Part shown: positions 57,267 through 64,000 of the stretch, in pieces
Position numbering within the stretch: the first letter of the stretch is position 1
How the letters are laid out: every line of letters begins with the position of its first letter
Source: an uncultured Erwinia sp.
GTDB lineage: Bacteria; Pseudomonadota; Gammaproteobacteria; Enterobacterales; Enterobacteriaceae
Direction: 5' to 3'
Assembly: GCA_945290265.1 (NCBI GenBank)
Contig: CALYQW010000010.1
Location: forward strand, 1-64,000
Length of the DNA stretch: 64,000 nt
Translations under genes and position numbers: made by a program
Notes under the pieces: generated by a model
Databases searched by the model: none
Seen by the model: only the letters and a program-made list of their open reading frames with translations
Told to the model about the DNA's origin: nothing

Positions 57267-58406
57267 ATGTCGGAGTTTTTGCCTTTTTCACGCCCATCAA
57301 TGGGAAGTGATGAGCTGCGCGCAGTTGAAGACGTTCTGCGCTCTGGCTGGATCACGACCGGACCGAAAAATCAGCAGCTTGAACAGGCTTTTTGCCAGCT
57401 AACCGGTAATCGTCATGCGATTGCGGTCAGCTCCGCCACTGCAGGGATGCATGTCACGTTAATGGCGTTGGGGATCGCGGCCGGGGACGAAGTGATTACG
57501 CCGTCGCTGACCTGGGTTTCCACGCTGAATATGATTTCACTGCTGGGGGCTACCCCGGTCATGATTGATGTTGATCGTGATACCCTGATGGTTACCCCGG
57601 AGTTGATTGAAGCTGCGATTACCCCACGCACCAAAGCCATTATCCCGGTACATTACGCCGGAGCACCAGCAGATATTGATGCCATTCACACGCTGGCAAA
57701 GCGTTATGGCATAGCGGTAATCGATGATGCCGCCCATGCCGCCGGTACCCGCTATCGTGGGCGTCACGTTGGCGCCAGCGGTACCGCCATCTTCTCCTTC
57801 CATGCCATCAAAAACGTCAGCTGCGCAGAGGGCGGACTGGTGGTGACTGACGACGACAGTCTGGCAGAACGTATTCGCACCCTGAAGTTCCACGGACTGG
57901 GCGTCGATGCGTTTGACCGTCAGACACACGGCCGAGCGCCTCAGGCCGAGGTGATTACCCCAGGCTATAAATATAATCTGGCGGACATTAATGCCGCGAT
58001 TGCCCTGGTGCAACTGGAAAAAATGGAGCAGCACAACGCGCGTCGGGCAGAAATTGCTGCCCGCTATCTGGATGAGCTGGCGGATACGCCGTTTGCTCCA
58101 CTCAGTTTTCCTCAATGGCCTCACCATCATGCCTGGCATCTGTTTATTCTGCGTACCGACCCTGAGCGCTGTGGGCTGGATCGCGATGCGCTGATGCTGG
58201 CATTAAAAGAGCAGGGGATTGGCACCGGCCTGCATTTCCGGGCTGCACATACGCAAAAGTATTACCGCGAACGTTTTCCCGGGCTGTCGCTGCCTGCCAC
58301 CGAATGGAATTCACAGCGTATTTGCTCGATTCCGCTATTCCCCACCATGACAGACGACGACGCCGGACGGGTGATTGCCGCATTGCGTAATATAGCAGGG
58401 AAGTAA
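57267..58406 (+). CDS. arnB: UDP-4-amino-4-deoxy-L-arabinose aminotransferase ArnB
   Basis: A 379-residue PLP-dependent enzyme, the same length as E. coli ArnB. Features: [10 protein letters not shown] (about 27-36), the [10 protein letters not shown] substrate loop, D-D-A-A-H-A-A-G-T and the Schiff-base Lys in F-S-F-H-A-I-K-N (about 188). It converts UDP-4-keto-arabinose to UDP-4-amino-4-deoxy-L-arabinose. I use the ATG at 57267 (M-S-E-F-L-P-F as in E. coli) rather than one 8 codons upstream. First gene of the arn operon. Confidence 0.96.
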   Translation: MSEFLPFSRPSMGSDELRAVEDVLRSGWITTGPKNQQLEQAFCQLTGNRHAIAVSSATAGMHVTLMALGIAAGDEVITPSLTWVSTLNMISLLGATPVMIDVDRDTLMVTPELIEAAITPRTKAIIPVHYAGAPADIDAIHTLAKRYGIAVIDDAAHAAGTRYRGRHVGASGTAIFSFHAIKNVSCAEGGLVVTDDDSLAERIRTLKFHGLGVDAFDRQTHGRAPQAEVITPGYKYNLADINAAIALVQLEKMEQHNARRAEIAARYLDELADTPFAPLSFPQWPHHHAWHLFILRTDPERCGLDRDALMLALKEQGIGTGLHFRAAHTQKYYRERFPGLSLPATEWNSQRICSIPLFPTMTDDDAGRVIAALRNIAGK

Positions 58407-58407
58407 G

Positions 58408-59382
58408 ATGACAGACCCAACGATAAAAAAAGTCTCCGTTGTTATACCGGTCTATAACGAGCAGCAAAGCCTGCCGGAACTGCTGCGTCGTACCGATGCG
58501 GCCTGTGCTTCGCTGAATATGGACTACGAAATTTTACTGATAGATGACGGCAGTTCAGATGACAGTGCAGCAATGCTGACTGCCGCCGCAGAACAGCCTG
58601 GCAGTCATGTGGTTGCGGTATTACTTAACCGTAACTACGGTCAGCATTCGGCGATAATGGCCGGTTTCAGTCATGTCAGCGGCGATTTAATTATCACCCT
58701 GGATGCCGACTTGCAGAATCCACCGGAAGAAATTCCGCGTCTGGTGGAAACGGCACTGCAGGGCTATGACGTGGTAGGTACCGTGCGTCAGAATCGCCAG
58801 GACAGCTGGTTCCGTAAACGCGCCTCAAAAATTATCAATATGATGATTAAGCGCACCACCGGTAAAGAGATGGGGGATTATGGCTGCATGCTGCGTGCCT
58901 ACCGGCGGCCAATTATTGAAGCGATGCTGAACTGCCATGAGCGCAGTACCTTTATTCCTGTCCTGGCAAATACCTTTGCTCGTCGGACGATTGAAATCCC
59001 GGTCCTGCACGCGGAACGTGAATTCGGCGATTCAAAATACAGTCTGATGCGGCTGATCAATTTGATGTATGACCTGATTACCTGCCTGACTACCACCCCG
59101 CTGCGTCTGTTGAGCGTGTTCGGTAGCGTGGTGGCCGTCGCCGGTTTTTTACTGGCGCTGCTGCTGGTGATATTACGCCTGTTTCTGGGGCCGGCATGGT
59201 CGGCAAACGGCGTATTTATGCTGTTTGCCGTGTTGTTTATCTTTATTGGTGCACAGTTTATTGGCATGGGACTGTTAGGGGAGTACATCGGTCGAATTTA
59301 CCATGATGTACGCGCCCGTCCTCGCTATTTTATCCAACGCGTTGTCAATGGCAGCGCTGAGTCAAATCAGGGAAAAGAATGA
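58408..59382 (+). CDS. arnC: Undecaprenyl-phosphate 4-deoxy-4-formamido-L-arabinose transferase ArnC
   Basis: A 324-residue family 2 glycosyltransferase. The N-terminal GT-A domain has [11 protein letters not shown] and the [10 protein letters not shown] motif. The C-terminal third has two membrane helices (about 230-258 and 268-290). It loads the formylated sugar onto undecaprenyl phosphate at the inner membrane. It follows arnB by one base and overlaps arnA. Confidence 0.95.
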   Translation: MTDPTIKKVSVVIPVYNEQQSLPELLRRTDAACASLNMDYEILLIDDGSSDDSAAMLTAAAEQPGSHVVAVLLNRNYGQHSAIMAGFSHVSGDLIITLDADLQNPPEEIPRLVETALQGYDVVGTVRQNRQDSWFRKRASKIINMMIKRTTGKEMGDYGCMLRAYRRPIIEAMLNCHERSTFIPVLANTFARRTIEIPVLHAEREFGDSKYSLMRLINLMYDLITCLTTTPLRLLSVFGSVVAVAGFLLALLLVILRLFLGPAWSANGVFMLFAVLFIFIGAQFIGMGLLGEYIGRIYHDVRARPRYFIQRVVNGSAESNQGKE

Positions 59383-61364
59383 TGAAAGCTGTTGTATTTG
59401 CCTATCACGATATTGGATGTACCGGGATCCGTGCGCTGCATCAGGCCGGTTACGAAATTACTGCTATTTTCACCCATGCCGATAACGCTGCCGAAAACCA
59501 GTTTTATGGCTCAGTGGCCCGAACGGCTGCTGAGCTGGGCGTTGCGGTCTATGCGCCGGAAGAGGTGAACCATCCACTGTGGGTCGATCGTATTAAAGCG
59601 ATGTCCCCGGATATCATCTTCTCTTTCCATTATCGCCATATGCTGTGCGATGACATTATTCAGTGTGCGCCCAAAGGGGCATTTAACCTGCATGCCTCAC
59701 TGCTGCCGCGCTATCGCGGACGTGCGCCATTAAACTGGGTGCTGGTCAACGGTGAGGAAGAAACCGGCGTTACCCTGCACCGCATGGTTAAACGCGCCGA
59801 TGCCGGGGCAATTATTGCCCAGAATCGCGTGGCCATTGCGTCGGATGATAATGCGCTGACCCTGCATCACAAGCAGAACGCCAGTGCGCAGCAACTGCTG
59901 AATGCCTCTCTGCCGCAGCTCCTGAACGGCAGTTTCACTGAACGCGAACAGGACGAAAGTCAGGCCAGCTATGTGGGCCGCCGGACGCCGGAAGACGGAC
60001 GTATCGACTGGCATCAGCCGGCAGAAAAAATCCATAACCTGGTGCGCGCGGTTACCGACCCCTGGCCGGGAGCCTTCAGCTATGTGGGTGGCAGCAAGTT
60101 TATTATCTGGCAGTCGGCACCGCGGCAAGATCTTACGGCGGCAAGGCCTGGCACCGTGCTTTCAGTCTCCCCACTGGTGGTTGCCTGCGGTCAGGGCGCG
60201 CTGGAAATTGTGACGGGGCAGAGCGACAACGGCATTTATATGCAGGGTGCACAGCTGGCTCAGACGCTGGGACTGGTCAGCGGGGCCATCCTGCATAATC
60301 AGCCATCGGCAGCGATTAAGCGCCGTACCAGGGTACTGATCCTGGGGGTTAACGGATTTATCGGTAATCACCTTACCGAACGCTTGCTGCAGGATGACGA
60401 TTTTGAAGTCTATGGCCTCGATATTGGCTCTGATGCCATCAGTCGCTTTATTGGCCATTCCCGCTTCCATTTTGTTGAAGGGGACATCAGCATCCATTCC
60501 GAATGGATTGAGTACCATATTAAGAAATGTGATGTGGTGCTGCCGCTGGTAGCGATTGCAACGCCGATTGAATACACCCGCAATCCGCTTAGGGTGTTTG
60601 AGCTGGACTTCGAAGAAAACCTGAAAATTATCCGTGACTGTGTGAAATACGATAAACGGATTATCTTCCCGTCCACCTCCGAAGTTTATGGTATGTGTAC
60701 CGATGGCAGCTTCGATGAAGATCACTCCAATCTGGTGGTAGGACCGATCAATAAACAGCGCTGGATCTATTCGGTTTCTAAACAGCTGCTGGATCGGGTG
60801 ATCTGGGCCTACGGTGAAAAAGAAGGACTGCGTTTTACCCTGTTCCGGCCATTTAACTGGATGGGACCGCGTCTGGATAACCTGAATGCGGCGCGCATTG
60901 GCAGCTCGCGCGCCATTACTCAGCTGATCCTCAATCTGGTAGAAGGTTCACCGATTAAGCTGATTGATGGCGGCAGCCAGAAGCGCTGCTTTACCGATAT
61001 CAGTGACGGGATTGAAGCCCTGTTCCTGATTGTGCAAAACAAACAGCAGAACTGTGATGGTCAGATTATCAATATCGGTAATCCGGACAACGAAGCGAGT
61101 ATTCGCCAGCTGGCTGAGCAGCTGCTGGAAAGCTTTGAAAAACACCCACTGCGCGATAGATTTCCGCCGTTCGCCGGTTTCCGTGAAGTAGAAAGCAGCA
61201 GCTATTACGGCAAAGGTTATCAGGACGTTGAGCACCGTAAGCCTTCGGTGCGTAATGCTAAGCGCCTGCTGGACTGGCAGCCGAAAGTGGCGATGAATTA
61301 TACCATCGACAGCACGCTCGATTTCTTCCTGCGTACCGTCGAGCTGAAGGACAACGCGCAATGA
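59379..61364 (+). CDS. arnA: Bifunctional UDP-L-Ara4N formyltransferase / UDP-glucuronate decarboxylase ArnA
   Basis: A 661-residue two-domain enzyme. The N-terminal formyltransferase (about 1-305) shows [15 protein letters not shown] (about 103-117) and A-D-A-G-A-I-I. The C-terminal SDR-type dehydrogenase (about 315-661) shows [10 protein letters not shown] and the S-T-S-E-V-Y-G catalytic region. It acts both before and after ArnB. Two adjacent ATGs exist; the first (59379) overlaps the arnC stop, the second (59382) corresponds to the E. coli start. Confidence 0.96.
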   Translation: MMKAVVFAYHDIGCTGIRALHQAGYEITAIFTHADNAAENQFYGSVARTAAELGVAVYAPEEVNHPLWVDRIKAMSPDIIFSFHYRHMLCDDIIQCAPKGAFNLHASLLPRYRGRAPLNWVLVNGEEETGVTLHRMVKRADAGAIIAQNRVAIASDDNALTLHHKQNASAQQLLNASLPQLLNGSFTEREQDESQASYVGRRTPEDGRIDWHQPAEKIHNLVRAVTDPWPGAFSYVGGSKFIIWQSAPRQDLTAARPGTVLSVSPLVVACGQGALEIVTGQSDNGIYMQGAQLAQTLGLVSGAILHNQPSAAIKRRTRVLILGVNGFIGNHLTERLLQDDDFEVYGLDIGSDAISRFIGHSRFHFVEGDISIHSEWIEYHIKKCDVVLPLVAIATPIEYTRNPLRVFELDFEENLKIIRDCVKYDKRIIFPSTSEVYGMCTDGSFDEDHSNLVVGPINKQRWIYSVSKQLLDRVIWAYGEKEGLRFTLFRPFNWMGPRLDNLNAARIGSSRAITQLILNLVEGSPIKLIDGGSQKRCFTDISDGIEALFLIVQNKQQNCDGQIINIGNPDNEASIRQLAEQLLESFEKHPLRDRFPPFAGFREVESSSYYGKGYQDVEHRKPSVRNAKRLLDWQPKVAMNYTIDSTLDFFLRTVELKDNAQ

Positions 61365-62254
61365 TCAATGTAGGTCTGCGCGTGGATGTGGATACCTGGC
61401 GCGGCACGCGCGATGGCGTGCCGCAACTTTTATCCATTCTGGAACAGCACCAGACCCGCGCCAGCTTTTTCTTCAGCGTGGGGCCGGACAACATGGGCCG
61501 TCATTTATGGCGGCTGTTAAAACCGCGTTTTCTGTGGAAGATGTTGCGCTCGCGCGCAGCATCACTGTACGGCTGGGACATTCTGCTGGCCGGCACCGCC
61601 TGGCCGGGCAGACTGATTGGCCGTGGGCACGCCGCGCTTATCCGCGACTGTGCCAGGCAGCATGAGGTTGGGATGCATGCCTGGGATCATTTTGCCTGGC
61701 AAACCTGGGCAGGAGTCTGGCCTGCGGCACGACTGACGGAAGATATCCGGCGCGGGGTTGAGGCGTTAACGCAGATCACCGGTCAGCCGGTTACCTGCTG
61801 CGCAGCGGCGGGCTGGCGTGCGGATGGCCGGGTGCTGGCGGCCAGAGAGCCATTTAACTTTCACTACAACAGCGACTGCCGTGGCAGCGGGCCTTTTCGT
61901 CCGCAGTTGCCTGATGGCCAGCAGGGTACAGTGCAAATTCCGGTGACCTTGCCTACCTGGGATGAAGTGGCTGGCGGCGATATTACTCGTGACAATTACA
62001 ATCGCTACATCCTCGATCAAATCCATCAGCAGGCCTCGGGTAGCCCGGTCTACACCATTCATGCTGAAGTAGAGGGGATAGTGATGAGTGGAATGTTTGC
62101 TCAACTGCTGGAGCTGGCTCACCAGGAAGGGATCCGTTTTTGTCCGTTAAGCGAACTGTTACCTGTTGACCCGACCAGCCTGCCTGCAGGGAAAGTGGTA
62201 CGGGGCCAGATATCCGGACGTGAAGACTGGCTGGGATGCCAACAACCATTATAA
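61361..62254 (+). CDS. arnD: 4-deoxy-4-formamido-L-arabinose-phosphoundecaprenol deformylase ArnD
   Basis: A 297-residue polysaccharide-deacetylase-fold enzyme. Metal and catalytic residues sit in [10 protein letters not shown] (about 8-17) and [10 protein letters not shown] (about 105-114). It removes the formyl group to make the final lipid-linked donor. It overlaps arnA by four bases. Confidence 0.95.
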   Translation: MINVGLRVDVDTWRGTRDGVPQLLSILEQHQTRASFFFSVGPDNMGRHLWRLLKPRFLWKMLRSRAASLYGWDILLAGTAWPGRLIGRGHAALIRDCARQHEVGMHAWDHFAWQTWAGVWPAARLTEDIRRGVEALTQITGQPVTCCAAAGWRADGRVLAAREPFNFHYNSDCRGSGPFRPQLPDGQQGTVQIPVTLPTWDEVAGGDITRDNYNRYILDQIHQQASGSPVYTIHAEVEGIVMSGMFAQLLELAHQEGIRFCPLSELLPVDPTSLPAGKVVRGQISGREDWLGCQQPL

Positions 62255-62269
62255 CCAGAGTGATTTCGG

Positions 62270-63934
62270 ATGAAGATCAGTCATTATACGTTACTCCTGA
62301 TACTGTTTTACGCCCTGTATTATCTGCTCCCCATTGAGTTTCGCGCCTTGTGGCAGCCGGATGAACTGCGTTATGCCGAGATTAGCCGCGAAATGCTGCA
62401 CAGCAGAAATTGGGTAGTGCCCCATTTCCTTGAACTACGCTATTTTGAAAAACCGATAGCCGGATACTGGATCAACAGTCTCAGTCAGCTGATATTTGGC
62501 GGCAATAACTTCGCGGTGCGCTTTGGCGCGGTATTTTCTACTACCCTGAGCGCGCTAATGGTTTACTGGCTGGCGCTGCGTCTGTGGCAACAGCGGCGTA
62601 CCGCGCTTATCTCAGCGGTGATTTTTCTCACCTGTTTTCTGGTCTATGGCGTAGGAACCTACGCGGTGCTCGATCCGATGATCACCTTGTGGCTGGTGGC
62701 CGCTATGTGCAGCTTTTGGCTGGTGGCAGAAGAGGGCAGCGCCACACGGCAGAAACTGTGGGGCTGGGTTCTGCTGGGGCTGGCCTGCGGTATGGGCTTT
62801 ATGACCAAAGGATTCCTCGCGCTGGCGGTGCCGGCGGTGGCAATTGTGCCCTGGATGCTGTGGCAGCGGCGGTTACGGGAATTACTGCTGTATGGCCCGT
62901 TGGCGATGATTTGTGCGGCGCTGATCTCTGCCCCCTGGGCGATCGCTATTGCGCGCCAGGAAGGGGATTTCTGGCACTATTTCTTCTGGGTTGAGCATAT
63001 TCAACGCTTTGCCAGCAGCGACGCGCAACATAAAGCGCCGTTCTGGTACTACCTGCCAGTGCTGCTACTGGGTTCGCTTCCCTGGCTGGGGCTGTTTCCT
63101 GGCGCGCTGCGGGCCGCCTGGCAGCGGCGGGCATCCAGTCCGGCTGGCATGTACCTGCTGTGCTGGGTGGTGATGCCGCTTCTGTTCTTCAGTCTGGCCA
63201 AAGGTAAGCTGTTGACCTATATCCTGCCCTGTTTTGCCCCGCTGGCATTGCTGATGGCGTATTCCGCGCAGTATTTGGTGAGTGGATCGCGGCGGCCATT
63301 TAAGGTCAACGCGCTGATTAATATTGTTTTTGGGGGCTTGGCCTGTCTGGCGCTGTTGCTGGTACTGGCTCCCTGGGGGCCGATGCGTCACCCGCTGTTT
63401 ACTGCCGGTGAGGGGCATAAAGCATTACTGGGTGCAGCGGCTTTTGCTGTCTGGGGACTGTTTGGCATACTGGCGCTGTGTCGCGGGGCAAAATGGTGGT
63501 TGCTGTCGGCACTCTGCCCGCTCGGTTTGGCGCTGGCCATAGCCTGGACCATACCTGACAAGGTGATTAACTCCAAGCAACCGCAGGAATTTATTCAGGC
63601 CGCTAACCCGTTACTTAACCAGAGCAAGGTGATCCTGAGTAACCATCCCGGGCTGGCGTCTGCCCTTGCCTGGGAGTTAAAGCGCAGTGATATTTTGCTT
63701 TATGATCAAGGCGGTGAGCTTGACTACGGGTTGAGCTATGCGGATGGGCGCGATCATCTGATTAAAGCGGATGATTTCCCGCTCTGGCTGGCCGCGCAGC
63801 GGCGCAGCGGCAGCGTGGCGCTGGTGCTGAAATTGGGCAGCCACGATGATGGCCCGGATGCCAGCCTGCCACAACCCGATCGCCATTTTCAGCGGGGCAG
63901 GATGCTGGTCTGGTATTACGCGCAGCGTCCATGA
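62270..63934 (+). CDS. arnT: Lipid A 4-amino-4-deoxy-L-arabinose transferase ArnT
   Basis: A 554-residue integral membrane transferase with about 12-13 helices. The first periplasmic loop has the acidic motif W-Q-P-D-E-L-R-Y-A-E-I-S-R-E-M (about 29-43), and Y-F-E-K-P-I-A-G-Y-W-I-N follows. It moves aminoarabinose from undecaprenyl phosphate to lipid A phosphates, lowering the binding of polymyxin and host peptides. It overlaps arnE by four bases. Confidence 0.95.
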   Translation: MKISHYTLLLILFYALYYLLPIEFRALWQPDELRYAEISREMLHSRNWVVPHFLELRYFEKPIAGYWINSLSQLIFGGNNFAVRFGAVFSTTLSALMVYWLALRLWQQRRTALISAVIFLTCFLVYGVGTYAVLDPMITLWLVAAMCSFWLVAEEGSATRQKLWGWVLLGLACGMGFMTKGFLALAVPAVAIVPWMLWQRRLRELLLYGPLAMICAALISAPWAIAIARQEGDFWHYFFWVEHIQRFASSDAQHKAPFWYYLPVLLLGSLPWLGLFPGALRAAWQRRASSPAGMYLLCWVVMPLLFFSLAKGKLLTYILPCFAPLALLMAYSAQYLVSGSRRPFKVNALINIVFGGLACLALLLVLAPWGPMRHPLFTAGEGHKALLGAAAFAVWGLFGILALCRGAKWWLLSALCPLGLALAIAWTIPDKVINSKQPQEFIQAANPLLNQSKVILSNHPGLASALAWELKRSDILLYDQGGELDYGLSYADGRDHLIKADDFPLWLAAQRRSGSVALVLKLGSHDDGPDASLPQPDRHFQRGRMLVWYYAQRP

Positions 63935-64000
63935 ATATCCTGCTGATTTTGATATCCAGCTTGCTCAGCTGTGGTGGGCAATTGTGTCAGAAGCAGGCCA
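63931..64000 (+). CDS. arnE: Aminoarabinose-lipid flippase subunit ArnE, N-terminal fragment
   Basis: The first 23 codons of a small membrane protein, cut by the window end. It starts at an ATG overlapping the arnT stop (ATGA) and reads as a hydrophobic helix followed by G-G-Q-L-C-Q-K-Q-A. This matches the start of ArnE, and the position is that of arnE in the E. coli operon. Confidence 0.85.
   Translation, partial: MNILLILISSLLSCGGQLCQKQA

Overview
The window looks like chromosomal DNA of an enterobacterium, most probably Erwiniaceae (an Erwinia/Pantoea-like species). The evidence is moderate GC, E. coli-like housekeeping genes (osmC, qorB, arn operon, gcd, idnO), and a complete secondary 'Flag-2' lateral flagellar locus of the lfh/lfi/lfg/laf type. 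No rRNA, tRNA or CRISPR array was seen. The species call is inference.

Layout. (i) 1-9.5 kb is an accessory mosaic. It holds an idnO-like ketogluconate reductase with an MFS carrier behind LacI-family-type operators, a vapBC toxin-antitoxin pair, an operon of a Gfo/Idh/MocA dehydrogenase, an MFS sugar porter and an orphan mannitol-type EIIA, the divergent qorB/qorR pair, an unknown lipoprotein, a gene remnant, two copies of an intergenic repeat and a winged-helix regulator. (ii) 9.6-47.1 kb is the lateral flagellum. It comprises lfiMNPQR-lfhBA (minus), lafK-lfiEFGHIJ (plus) running into three modification genes, a convergent lfgMN operon (minus) ending in a glycerophosphotransferase gene, lfgA (minus), lfgBCDEFGHIJKL-lafW (plus), lafA, and lafBCDEFSTU. 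(iii) 47.2-57 kb holds DUF1543, a ScsC-like DsbA, osmC, an RcnB-like gene, an NlpC/P60 lipoprotein, a homocysteine methyltransferase, a wrecked pqqU next to intact gcd, and a PNPOx-like protein. (iv) 57.2 kb to the right end is the arnBCADT(E) lipid A aminoarabinose operon, cut inside arnE.

How the flagellar genes work together. LafK is a sigma-54 activator without a receiver domain. Canonical -24/-12 promoters are visible upstream of lfgB and lafB. A second promoter motif, TTAAKTTT-N12-GCCGCTWT, is shared by lafA and lfgMN and fits the lateral sigma-28 factor LafS, with LfgM as its anti-sigma factor.

The most interesting part is the island between lfiJ and lfgN. It holds a GT2 plus GT25-like fusion, a shortened FliB-like (flagellin lysine methylase) protein, a glycerol-3-phosphate cytidylyltransferase (TagD type), an inserted Rpn nuclease gene, a MITE-like repeat, and a CDP-glycerol glycerophosphotransferase-like protein. 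Together these suggest a teichoic-acid-like glycerol-phosphate decoration of the lateral flagellin or of its glycan. A second notable point is that the lateral motor appears to have lost one conserved rotor-stator charge pair on both partners. By alignment from memory, FliG D288/D289 correspond to Ser/Ile in LfiG and MotA R90 corresponds to Gln in LafT, while the other pair is kept.
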